Positions 22,101-33,165 of a stretch of 64,000 nt of DNA are shown here, in pieces. Both the position numbers and the translations under genes were made by a program. Position 1 is the first letter of the stretch, and the number at the start of each line of letters is the position of its first letter. The notes beneath the pieces are model-generated. The model was given only the letters and a program-made list of their open reading frames with translations. It ran no database searches and had not been told where the DNA came from. This DNA comes from Sitta carolinensis (lineage: Eukaryota; Chordata; Aves; Passeriformes; Sittidae), in assembly GCA_032173965.1 (NCBI GenBank), contig CM063292.1, forward strand, positions 3,672,001 to 3,736,000, in the 5' to 3' direction.

Positions 22101-25100
22101 TGGTATTTCCTAATATATGTGCTCTGGCTGACAAAAAGTCAGTAGGCTGTTAAACAAAAGAACCAAAAAAGAGGAAATTTATTTATTTCTCCCTGCAGAA
22201 GTGGGAGGACATGAAAAGCCCCATTGTCAGCCAGCTCTCAGAGTAGGCAATTAAGGAGCAGCAGTGTACTATTCACATTCAGAGCATAATTCAATAAATA
22301 CATACTGCATGCTCACGTTCCACGACTGGTAATTACACACAGATGCAATCAACAGGTCTTTTCCAACATTTTTTACAAACCTCTTTGGACTGCTGAGAAA
22401 CCTCAAAGGGGAGCACACCCACCCCACACACTCTCTGCTCTAACTCTAACCCCTAAATAAATCAATAAACAGGGAAAAAAACCCCAGAGAAACACGTGCA
22501 CAGGAAAGATTTATCTAAGGAGAGAATTAAAAATTCAGCATGATTGCAGTGATAGGCAAGTTCCTCAGATGTCACCTGATAAAGCAGCACCCATCTCTTC
22601 CCAGGGGATGTGGGGTGGGGTCACTCTGTGGGGTAGAGCATCCCTGGCTCCCAGCACCCAGGACATCAATGTCCTGAGGAGCAGGAGACATGCAAAAGCA
22701 GATTCCTTCCTCTTGGGTCCAAAGGTGTCACTCAGAAATGCCACTATTTGCCTGAAGTGTGGGAGCAGCAATGCCTGTGCAAACCAAAATATTATTTCCC
22801 TGCATTTTAACAGCCGTGGAAACACAACCAACACTCGTGGTTCCAGCCATGATTTTCCCTCTGTGCTCTCAGGCAGCATCAAACACGAAATTGTGATTAC
22901 AAGATGTGTTGTTTGCTTTTCTGAGTGGTGCAGAGCTCTCAAATCCCTCATGATCAGGAGAAATTGAATGTTACAAGAAATCCTGGTGACCCTGAGCAGA
23001 CCGTGAGGGAATGATCTGGGGAGAGTTCATGTTTTGCTACAGTTTTCCTTCCCACAGTTCTGAAAGTTTGTAGCTTCCTTATCATTGTCTTGGTTCCAAA
23101 GAGAGCAGGGAATTTTCTCACCCTCTACTTCATTTGCTGTGAAATTGATAAAAAGTTGTAGCTAATGGGAGTCTGTGGAACACAGATGGATGAGGCACTG
23201 GGAGAGGCATCAGGAGCTCTAACACTGATTTATGGACGAGTGGCTTGGGCCACCTGCAGTAAACCACTTGAGCATTGTTCACAAGCTTTAAATTACATCT
23301 CCAAAGTATTCCAGCTGAATGCTGGAGTCACCAGGCTGTGCTTTCTGCTGCTCCCATTCCTCACTGCATCTTAAATTCCTCTCTGCATGAGGTCCAGCTT
23401 TAAGAGGACATTTTGAAGGTAATATTCATTTTTGTGACAGTCTTTCCCCCCTCTGAAATCCACATTTCCAGGCCATTTCCCAGTCCCTAGGACAGTTTTT
23501 CTGGGAAAACTCACTAGACTACATCTTTAGGAGAAAAGCCCTTAGAATGATGTGCTAGAATGTTGATGGGCATCTCATTTCTGCACCTGCTCATGCTGAG
23601 TTCTGAGTGGGAGCTGTTCCTAAGCCAGGGGCTGGAAATTTTTATTTTTCCCAAACTACAGGTGTTAGAAACTCGTGGGAAGATGGGACATCATGTATCC
23701 CACAGGGAAAAGCTGGTACCAACCTAGTGATGAGCAGAATTATCACCCTCTGCGAGGCAGAGGAAAAGGGACCAGGTTGTACCAAGCTAAAAATTGTGCT
23801 GAATGCTGTGTTTGTAATTGTGTGTAAATTGTTCAGCCTGAACTAGGAGCAAGAAATGCGTTCCTCTCAAAAAAAGAGATGATTCTGCACCATCTGCTAG
23901 GAGATGGAATTTTCAGGTGCTCAGCGGAATTTTGAGTAAAAGCTGCATTACCTCTGTGAGGGATGGTGCTAAAGGCCAGCAGGAGGGAGCAGGAGTGCAC
24001 TTTGTGCTCAGAGCCTGCTTCAGCTCCATTTCCTAATCTCCTGTAATTGGCTGGAGCTCTCCTGCTTTGGAAGGGATCGTGTGCTCTGGGGGTGGAAGGT
24101 GTTCACTAGGCACGGAGCATCGCTTTGTTTAGCTGATGAATGAGCCGAGGGCCTCGCCCAGGTTTATAGCAGAGCACAAACCAAGGCAGAGAGAAGGAAA
24201 CAATCCCTCAGTTCGATGAGAAATGCAGAGAGGCGCAGCTTTGCTGCTGAGTCACTGGAGCTCCACGAATGCCCTCATTTTCTGCTCTCTCCCATCAGAG
24301 CAAGGGCTCCTTGTTTCCTTCACTTCTAAAATGCACCAGCCTCATGGACTACTCTAGCCTCCCTCATCCCAACCATCCAGGGTGTTTTGGGACTCTGTAG
24401 GGGAATCACTCCCCTGGGAGTGATAGCAGCATTTGCTCACTGTGGGCAGAACAGTTCTGGGTGTCCGAGGTGGGGGGGTGCCCCACAATCTCAGTTACCC
24501 AAGGGCAAAGCTGGGCCCATTGTCCAAAGGTAACAGGTAAGGAGTCCTTTAGTGTTCTCTGAAGAGACCTCTGCGGTGTGGCAGGGATTTGTTGCTGGGT
24601 GATAGCCACCAGACCAGCCAGAAGGGTGTGAAACTCTCCACGGTGTCCTGATTCCACACTGGAGCACCAAGCCAGCTGTAGAGCAAGGACAATTCCCACT
24701 GCTCTGAGTTGCTACAGGCCAGGTCCCAAGTGGTTTTTTCCATAAAATGTTTCTGAACTGAGCAGCTCCTGTTCTCCTCACCCTGGCTGTGTGAGCTGCC
24801 AGCCTTTAATTCACCCCAGCTCATCTCTCCCTGTCTCATCTGCACGTTCATCCAGCACACTGAGGTTTCCTCATTTCACTTTGTTTCCCTAAAAGCAGCC
24901 AGCCATAAGCTCATTGATTCTGACAGACTCTTTTAAGGAGCCCCCTCCCTCTGCTGTCTCTATATCCAAGCAGACACAAGGGTCAGTGGTTTTCCACACC
25001 ACCATTTCCTCCCCATCTCCTGCTCTGCTTCTTCCAGCCTGGGCCCATTTTTCATTAAGGAGAGCTCAGCAGTGGAAAGAACACACGAGGCAGCAAAAGC

Positions 25101-25948
25101 AGAGTGGTTTTTTCTGTTTCCCCCTGCCCTGTGAGGTTTTATTTTGAAATGCAAGCACAACACGTGGCGTGCTGCTCCTCAAGCTGCTGAGTTGGTGACT
25201 CTCCTCTCTGCAGCTATCATGGATGGGGGAAAGGCAATCTTTCCCAGAACTGATCCCTCCTAGGCACAGGTAGTAGAAGCCTGAAAGATTATTCATCCCC
25301 TTCTACTCAGGCAGTCTCACATGGTGAATTTTATTTTTATTAGAATACAAAAATATTTAATTTTGCATCATCAGGAGGCTGTCTAAGCGCTGCAGTTTAT
25401 TTCATGCCTTTAAATCAGTGCTGGTGTTAATCAAAATATTTGCCTTGGAACTGAATAACCACCTTACTGGTTAACCTCGGGCTGAACCCTGAAATGCTCA
25501 CATGTGGGTTAAATGAAAAGCAGAGCCCCAGGGTTTGATTTATTCCTGCAGACTTTTATTCTTCCCTGGATGAGGAGGGAGAATGCCAATCCTTAACTGG
25601 GGACTTTTCTTCCAAGTGATCAAGTGCCTGGTTTGCAGTGCCTGGGACTGGGCTGGGAGAGGCTCTCTGGGCCTGGCCAGGTGACCAGAGGGGATTGCAT
25701 CCCCCTCAGTGATGGCAGCTGCTGGGTGGGGATGTCTGGAGAGGCACCAGCCTGGCCCCTGGTGCTCACCTGTCCACCTCCCTGCTCGTGCTGGGGCAAC
25801 AGAGCTGAAAGCTTAATTTAGTCCTGGGTGTCAGAACCCAGGCTGACTCTGGGTGATCCCAGCTCCAGCCAGGGGCTCCAAAGTCCTGGCAGGGGGGTCA
25901 GAGACCCTGGCATGGCAGCCAAGGGCTCCTGTGGCTTTGAGTTTGACC
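19105..25948. other. Unique non-coding stretch with an A28 run
   Basis: No gene or mobile element that I recognise. There is a T run at about 19519-19533 and an A run at 20974-21001. The 160-residue minus-strand frame at 21517-21999 and the facing pair at 22565-22967 have no recognisable motifs. Three mutually overlapping frames at 24406-24860 lie in GC-richer sequence and are equally unfamiliar. Confidence 0.55.
20974..21001 (+). repeat. Poly-A run of 28
   Basis: Uninterrupted A28, then AGAAAG-type sequence. It could be the tail of an old retroposed copy, but nothing upstream is recognisable and no flanking target duplication is evident, so a simple slippage tract is equally likely. Confidence 0.9.
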
Positions 25949-26423
25949 TGTGGAACAAATTAAACCTTTGAATGAAGAATTAAAGGTCACCAAAGTTTAG
26001 ATAGCATGATAGTAGTAGTTGTAGAGTGAAAAGGGAATTTTTGGGGATTTTTACCATGGGGGCTTAGGAGGTTAGATGGAGGGACTTGGGTGTTGTCCTG
26101 TCCTCCTTCCTTCTTCTCCCTAACCCCATCTTCTTGGGGATGGTGGCACTTGGGGGTTGGATTGGAGTAGAATGGAACTGTCTAACACAGGTGATGGGCA
26201 TTGGATCATAACTGCAAATAACTAACACAGAATTTGTAGTATAAAAACAGCCCCTGCCCCTGGGGCAGAGAGTGTGCCTGGGGCTGCCCTGCTGAACAGA
26301 CCTGGGCAGCCCAGACAGAAAATATCTCAGATAAGAAACAATAAATCAACCTTGAGAGCATCAGCTGAAGACTTCTGACTCATTCTTCGACAGCTGGGTT
26401 GGGAAACAGAGACTTTTTACACA
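25949..26423 (+). mobile_element. Solo LTR, family B (avian ERVL-like)
   Basis: Starts near TGTGGAACAAATTAAACC and contains GATGGAGGG, a CTTCTTC pyrimidine block and GGGGGTTGGATTGGAG. A TATA box TATAAAAA lies at 26240-26247, and just after it comes a 15-bp odd-centred palindrome CTGCCCCTGGGGCAG. The block CTCAGATAAGAAACAATAAA holds the polyadenylation signal (AATAAA at 26340-26345). It closes with CATCAGCTGAAGACTTCTGA and GGGTTGGGAAACAGAGAC. I recognise this as a common avian ERVL-type LTR ending. The same CTCAGATAAGAAA and GATGGAGGG blocks occur in the minus-strand LTR at 7910-8290. The right border is approximate and no clear target duplication was found. No retroviral genes adjoin. Confidence 0.75.
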
Positions 26424-27897
26424 TCTCAGGGTCATCTGGACCAAAATAAACCCTGAGATTGGTGTCTAAAGTGTCAGGGGAGGAATCCTGGCAGTGCTGA
26501 GGCACAGGAGCCACTCTGGGTCGTGGTGAGTGAGCACCCTCAGTCTGTGGCAGAAGAGGAAGCACATCTGGAGGGATCCGCAGGGGGATGGAGCACGGAA
26601 TGAATCCCAGCTGGGGAATGCACAGCTGTGCCAGGCTGGGAGGCAGCTCAGGGGCAGAGCCTGGAAATCCTGATTTGAGTGCAGGGATTTCAAACCACCC
26701 CTCACACTTTGCTCGGGCCTCCTGGAGAACACCCTCCAGAAGGAGATGCTGCCATGGGAACAGCAAAAGGAGCCCTTTAATATTCTGAGCATTGAGCAGG
26801 CTTGCTATCAATATGCTTTTAGGATGGCAGCATTGCTGAGTTTAATGATTAAAGATGCAAAAGTGCAGTTCGGTTCTGTACTTCCCAATGAAAATTAGAC
26901 CCTCCAGAGATTATGGATAAATGACTACATATCCCAGAAAGTAATTTGAGCAAGTTCCAGATCACTGACCAGAAGAAAATTCAACTGCTGAACACAAAGA
27001 CATGTTTGCAGCCATGAACACTATCTGACAGGGTAACTAGATTATGTCAGATTCTGCTTACAGGCAGCCGAAAATAAATAAACCTGAAAAATTACTTCAC
27101 AGTGTATGACTGTAGGTGGTAAAAAATACCACTCATGAAGAATTATGATCCAAACCAGAATTACCTTTATGTTCCTAATCTGCTCTCAAGGCTTTCTTTT
27201 TGTCTTTAAAATAATAATAATAATAATACTAAAAAAAAAAAAGCTACAACCTTAATATTTCTTACATGTCAGCTCAGACCCCCTTGGGTTAATACATTCC
27301 ACAGTCTTGTTGTTTACTTCTCATTAAGCTAAATGTTTTATGCAAATCATCTGACATAAAGCCAGACGACCAATCTAGAAAGGCTGTAATTCCATCTGAT
27401 GAGTTCATTCAACTGAAATCTGTACTTAATTTCCATAATTATACTACCCTATTCTCATAATGTGAACTGATTGCTGCAAAAACACAAAATAACTGAAATG
27501 CATTCAGATTTAAAATATGAAAATGATATGTCCCTTTGGGCACAAGAGTTATGTTTTACAAACAGTTTCTCTATTTTCTTTATTTTCTCCAACAAAATAT
27601 CTCTTTATTTAAGGCTTTGCCAGCCTCATTTAAAGACTATTAAAATGATAAGAGCTATTTCTAATGCAGTGTTGCCTTGCTAGTAAAAAAAAAAAAAAAA
27701 AGTTAAAAATAAGAAAAAAGCAGAGGAAAAGAGAATCGAGGGGAAAAAACCCACACCAGGGTATTAATAATTATATTAATGCATTATGCTCAGAACGTGA
27801 AGATTGCTGTCTTGTCATGGAGCTTAAACTCAGAACAAACTGGCTGTGCTCTTGCTGACAAGTCCAAGCATCTCCTTAATTACAGAGGCAGACAAAT

Positions 27898-27947
27898 GAG
27901 GCTCCTGCTGCACCCCCCAGGCTCGAGGGGGCTGCAGCAGGAGCCTC
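27898..27947. other. GC-rich 20-bp-stem hairpin
   Basis: Arms 27898-27912 and 27933-27947 are perfectly complementary over 15 bp (GAGGCTCCTGCTGCA against its complement). After one C/C mismatch, five more C-G pairs (27914-27918 with 27927-27931) extend the stem. The loop is 8 nt (27919-27926). In 50 bases this gives 20 pairs and one mismatch, far beyond chance. A smaller palindrome CTCCCCTGGGGAG follows directly. The span is short for a typical microRNA precursor (about 60-80 nt). A cruciform, a DNA-transposon terminus or a local inverted duplication are alternatives. Confidence 0.85.
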
Positions 27948-30900
27948 CCCTGGGGAGCTCCAGCCTTCCCAAAGCCACAGAGCAAAGTCAAACCTCTGCT
28001 TTGGCTGCTCCGAGCAGAAGGGGAAGCTGTGCTCCAGCTTCGGGCCGGGTTTAGGGGGTTATCTGGAGGGATCTGGTTTATAAAGCTGATCATTTTCAGT
28101 ATTCCCTTCCTAAGGGGACAGCCCTCAAAGCTGTCACTAAGGCACCAGCAGACCAGGCTTTTTATCTTTTTTTTTTTTCTTCCTTCTGGTTGTATCACCA
28201 CAGTTGTCTTATTGACAACAACTACAGAAAGTTTTGCTTAAATGGAGCAACCCTCAGGACCCCTGATGGGCAGGGCAGGATGCAGAAGAGGGGTTTGAGG
28301 AGGTTAAATGACATTAACCTGATGGTGCCACTAACCCCTCACCTGTAGAAAGGTGCTATGATACTCAAAATTGTGTGTTTCCATTAAAAAAAAAAAAAAA
28401 AACAAAAAAGTATTTTATTATTTTTCTGTCTCTTGCATAGAACAAACCAAATATTTCACTGCCAGAAAAGCAGTGGCTGTTTTTACATAAAAGTACTGAT
28501 CCCTCCCTGAGGTTGACCCAAGAACTGCAGTTTCCATCTCCAGTGTCAAGGGGTGCTTGAATTTATCACAAATTGTGCCCACCCATTTGTCTGTCCCCCG
28601 TGGATTTGTGCTACCAAATCAATTTTTTAATCTAGGTTTTTAATCTAAGTTTTTAATCTGCCTGGTAACTCTCTCTTTAGGAAGCAATGCTGCAGCAATT
28701 CAGCTCTGCTAATGATAATTAGCTTTGAAACTCTCCCTCCTTCTCTGTGGGGGGAAAAAGCCAAAATTGCAGCACTTTTATTTCTGTTATATTTTTAATC
28801 ATTCTTGTCTCAGGGTTTCTGAACTTTCCTGGGTGGTGGCTCGTTTCAGGCTTTGCCTGAACTCTGTTCTCTCAACTTGCAAGGAGCTGAAAAAATGCAG
28901 CTCAATTTTTTTTTTTTTTTAAAGGCTTCCAGAGGCTTGAGTGTGCAGCAGACAGTTCTGCATGATGGATGGTGAGAGCAGTGAAATGTGAGCAGTGAGC
29001 CTGGGCAGTGAGGCTGCTGCAGGAATTCCAGAGAATGCAGATAATTCTGCTCTTACAGTGATGACCTTTCTGGGGAGGAAAAAAAAAAACCAACAAAAAA
29101 AACCACAGGGAGCAGAATCACTTTATAGCTTTCTAATAAAAATAAGAAGTAATCCTGTTAAATTCAAGCTCATCCAGCTAAATCGCTTGAGCTTTCTCAT
29201 ATCCCTGCTTTAAATACCCTCAGCTGCCTTTGCTGAGATGAGGAACTCTCCTGGCCGAGCAGCAGCTGGTGGGGAGGGGGATGGCTGCACATCTGGCAGC
29301 GCTGGGACATGCACAGTGCCACTCCTGGGGCAGAGGGAGGCTCCTGGCGCCCTGGGATTTGGGAATTATTGAAAGAGCTGGGGCAAGCCCGTGAAGAGCC
29401 CACGTCTCCAGTCTGCTGTGTCCGTGCAGCTCAGCAGAGCCCCTGGCTGGGAGCCCAGCAGGAAGAGTCGCTCCACGGCCACTGCCACCTCCTGGAGCAG
29501 CCGGTTACTCTGGAAGAAGGAATTCTCGTGTATTTAATTAGTTGAATGGCCTGGAAGTGTCTAAACCCCAAAAGCTTTCCTGCTAACTGGAGAGCTCTCT
29601 GTGCTGAAAACAAAGGTTGCTCAAAGCCTCATGGATTATTAAGTTTATTTATTTTTTTTTTTTAATCAGAACTCAGGAAAGAAAAAACTATTCCATAAAC
29701 CAAGTCCTAGGAATTTTACAGTTGAGAGAAGTCCCTTTAAGAAACTAAATTGCATTTTGCTTGTCTGCAGGAAAGGCTAATGAGGCCAATTTGAAAGGGA
29801 TGCTATTTGTTCTGAAAAATGTTGGCTATTGTAGATCCCTTCATCTATTGGAGAGAATGACCTAATTTTACTCCAGATGAGCCTGCTTTGGATCCAGCAG
29901 TTTAGATTTGTGTGCACTGAATGATTCTGCTTTTACTGGGCTGATTTGCATGAAGCAATTTGGATGTAGTTTGGTTATAAAAAGACTCTTGCCTGTATTT
30001 TCCTGGAGTTTTGTAAGTGATAAACTATAGTATTTACTAAATGAGGAGTATAAGAACATTTTTTCATTGTTGGTGGCTCCCTGGGATTTACCTGAATCAA
30101 TCCCTGTGTTTTATTGCAACAGCGTTCACCAAATACATATTTTTATTTATATCTCTCCCCCCCCTTCCTTTTCCTACCACTCAAAAAATTACAATGATTC
30201 AAATGGGTTGGGTTTATATTACACAGAATTTCCACGGGTTGCAGCACAGATTTGCACTCCAGTTGAGCAGAGTAAACCATTAATAGCATTTTTATTGTGG
30301 TTACAGGTACTACCATTTCAATTTACCACACAAACAGCACCGCTTTTATTTTCACCTTGAATTTTCTCTAAATGAGATATCTGTGTGCCTGCCAGAGCTG
30401 TTGGTTTGTGGTCTGGGCAATGGAGGGGATGAAGCTGCTGGGATCACTCCCTTGCCACCTCAGCTCTCCTCCTTCCAATCCCATTCCCAGCTACCTGGAA
30501 ATGCTTATTTCTGGTTTATTTAATGTGCAAAGTGCCTATTTAAAGTAATACCCAACATATAATAGCAGAGAACGTGGTTCTTAACTCTCATCTGCAGATC
30601 TTCTAAATATCAGGCATTGGGAGCAGAGGGAGTTGAATAATCATCAAGAAAATGCCTCAGAGAAGGATTTTCAGATTTTCACTTAGGCACGTGCTTCTGC
30701 CTCTTTGCAGTCCAACAGGGTTTAAACCCATCCCTTAAAAAGGAGTTTTTAATGCTGTTTGTACCAGGGGGAACTGAAATAGTTCAGAAATAAAGGACTA
30801 AAGAGAGACTTGGGGGATAGAAGTGTGCCATTATATAGAGGGAAAATATTTAGGAGGAAAATAAGTATTTACGAACATCTGCAAATATTATTGCATTTTA

Positions 30901-31288
30901 TGTGAAACTCCTCTGGTAACAGTTTAAGGTTTTTCCAGGCTAAAGGGAAATTCTCTGGTAGGATCTCTGCTTTGCTGGGTGATCTTTGTGTAAGAAGTGG
31001 ATGAGGGTGGAGAAGGAGGAGGGAAACAGAGCTGCCTCTGGGGAGGGAAAAGGGATTAAATTGAGGGGTGTGGGTGGAAATCTCCTTTGCAGTCTTACAT
31101 CAATTTTACAAACCCACAAATTAATTGAAGCGATTCAAGACAGCTTAAACCATTGGAAGGTTTTACTCACTCCTGGTCTGAAAGGTTTCAATGAAAATAT
31201 ACTCTGAATACTGGCTCAGTAATTGGAATTCATGTACTGGCTACCAGCTGAATGCCTAATCAGAATCTATTACTGCAGCTCCTCCTAA

Positions 31289-31290
<2 letters not shown>

Positions 31291-31325
<35 letters not shown>
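31291..31325 (+). repeat. Poly-A run of 35
   Basis: The longest homopolymer in the window. No recognisable retroposed body precedes it, and I see no matching flanks. It explains the Phe-rich minus-strand frame at 31285-31512, which is not a gene. Confidence 0.95.
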
Positions 31326-31327
<2 letters not shown>

Positions 31328-31932
31328 TTCTGGAGTGCAACTCTACTAAAGTTATCTGCCACATCCATAGATCCAGCCCCCCAAATCTTTAGAGAAACAA
31401 TTGTGCAGGGCAAATATTGACACATCCTGGGCACGTCTGCCATCTCCATTGTTCTGGGGTTTGCGTTACATTTGGAAAATAAACTTGATTTTAATTTTTC
31501 TCCAAACATCATATGATAATCCCTACATGTTTGCTTTACAAAGATGCTGTCTAATTAGCAGACTTCTAATTAAGTTCATATACAAAATGGTTCTATCAGG
31601 TGCCCATTTCTAACATTAGACCCTTTGGAGCTCCCAGAATTTCTCCTGGCCTCGAGTGACATTCCCATTTGCAGGAATCAAACCGTGTTTTAAAGCCCTT
31701 TAAGTTCCTGTGCTTCTGCCTAATGGATTTAGTGACAGATCTTGCAGTGCTGATACAAGCTGAGCCTGCAGAAGCCTGAGCAGCTTAAGCTGCCCAAGAT
31801 CCTTGGGATCATCCCCAGGGGCTCCATCTGCAAATTCACTGTCACAACCAACCCCACAGCCCGGATTGCAGATTTGTTGTACAGGTGCAAACCCCTGCCC
31901 AGAAATCACATCCTGGGCGCTGTGCTGGGAGC

Positions 31933-32271
31933 TGTAATCTGGGTTTTCAGGCCTGGAGTTTCTGAGTTTCTAAAGCTCTGTTTTGACCTACTGAAATTCC
32001 TTTCCCAGGAAGAACACAAACAACAGGACATTGTTTTTATAACGGTGCTCATGTTCCTTCTTCCTGCGGGAGGGATTTTCTTTGCTGTCCCTCTGGTTTG
32101 GCCGGTGTGGCTGAAGAGTTCTGTCTCTCATTCACCAATCACAGTGCTCTGTGGGAAATGCACACAAGGGAACGAGTTCTGGGAATAAAAATTCTACTTC
32201 ACTCAGCCTTTGAAGAAACTTCACGAGGAGTTTGTGCCGTGTGTTATTCGCCACAGCGACAGGGAGCTCAG
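31933..32271 (+). mobile_element. Solo LTR, family A copy 3, with intact 6-bp target duplication
   Basis: Begins TGTAATCTGGGTTTTCAGGC and ends CCACAGCGACA, giving the TG...CA outline of an LTR. The same six bases, GGGAGC, lie immediately before it (31927-31932) and after it (32272-32277), a perfect target-site duplication typical of ERVK-class integrases. Inside are an inverted-CCAAT region (CCAAT at 32135-32139) and AATAAA (32184-32189). The TATA position is degenerate. Being bounded by one duplication with no internal genes, it is a solo LTR left by LTR-LTR recombination. The open frames across 31874-32458 translate LTR sequence and are not genes. Confidence 0.88.
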
Positions 32272-32859
32272 GGACAAAATGGGAATTAGGGATGAGGAGT
32301 TCTGCTGCTGCTGGGGGGCACAGGGGTGGTGCCCTGAGCTCAGCAGGGCAAGAGGGAGAGTCAGGCTCTGCTGGCACATCCTGGTGCTGCAATCCCTGTG
32401 CTAGAGCCTGACCTGGCTGGCTGGAGCTGCCCCAGAGCCAGACTCGCCCTGCCTGCACTGCCTGCAGCTCTACAGGGGGATGTCTCTATAGCTGTACCTA
32501 TATCCTCTATATCCTCTATATACTCCACCTTTACTATGTATATACTATATATACACATTATATACTATCTGCACTATATCTCACTGTGCTCAGAGAGGGA
32601 ATAAACCCATTATCTGCTCACTCCCACTGCCGACAGCACGGCCATGAATTACAGGAGCAGCATTTGGTTGTTAATCCTTCATGTGCAATTAATTTCTCTT
32701 TCAAGTGCATGTTCAGTTCCTCCTTGAGCCCGTGTAAATTACTGGCATCTGTAGCATGTTTTTGTAATTGTTTCCCAGCCCTCTTTTACCTCTTTTCAGG
32801 AGCTGGGAAATGCTCCTGGCCATTTATTCCACGTCCCTGCTTTTCCATGGATGCAATAG
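32272..32859. other. Unique stretch with AT-rich low-complexity patch
   Basis: A TATATCCTC/TATATAC-type low-complexity patch lies at about 32497-32583. The rest is unique and no gene is seen. Confidence 0.6.
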
Positions 32860-33165
32860 TGAACAGTTAGTGAGAAGTTATTGCCTCTCCCTCCTTTCAA
32901 ATTTGGCACACTTCTGTCATATCCCACCAAATGATTCTTTTCCTAGGCTGAGTAGTCCCAACTTATTCTATCATTGCTTTTATGGAGAGTTATTAGACAG
33001 CCTAGTTTCCACTTCCTGAATTTTTTCCCACTTGTGTTATATTCTTTTTGAGATGAGAGAAGCATCCCTGTGCCCAGCACCCAAAGCCTTGCTGTGATGG
33101 CTCCTGATGTGGTACAAGGATTGTGCTTCCCTTTTCCCAGGGCTCAGCTATTCAGGACTCTGGGA
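32860..33165 (-). mobile_element. Probable ancient CR1/L3-type LINE fragment
   Basis: The plus strand can be followed, with heavy divergence, along the usual reverse-complement order of CR1 sequence. It shows TCATATCCCACC...TTTTCCTAGGCTGAGTAG and TCCCAACTTATTCTATCATT, then ...CCACTTGTGTTATATTCTTT, CCCAGCACCCAAAG and GGTACAAGGATTGTGCTTCC. These blocks correspond in order to the conserved CR1 tail blocks (CTCCAGGCTGAACAGCCCCA, TCCTTCTTGTAGTGAGG and GTACAGGGG-type blocks). Identity is low, so this would be a very old insertion. A profile search would settle it. Confidence 0.45.

Larger units (their letters stand above)
26424..31932. other. Unique non-coding stretch with hairpin and homopolymers
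   Basis: Contains an ATA trinucleotide run at about 27211-27228, A runs at 27685-27701 and 28386-28402, and a T run at about 28909-28920. An A35 run lies at 31291-31325. A tandem of three TTTTTAATCT-like units (about 14-bp period) lies at 28624-28660. The strong hairpin at 27898-27947 is listed separately. An octamer ATGCAAAT lies at 27340-27347 in complex AT-rich sequence. No gene recognised. Confidence 0.55.

Noticed and set aside
24406..24860. Three overlapping minus-strand frames considered as a retroviral remnant
   Set aside because: No protease, reverse transcriptase or zinc-knuckle motif is visible, and the frames overlap one another in different phases.
20974..31325. A28 and A35 runs as tails of processed pseudogenes
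   Set aside because: No coding-like body precedes either run and no flanking target duplications are evident.
31690..31932. Possible gag-like coding remnant just upstream of LTR A3
   Set aside because: The exact 6-bp duplication at the LTR edges means this flank is host DNA, not the provirus interior.
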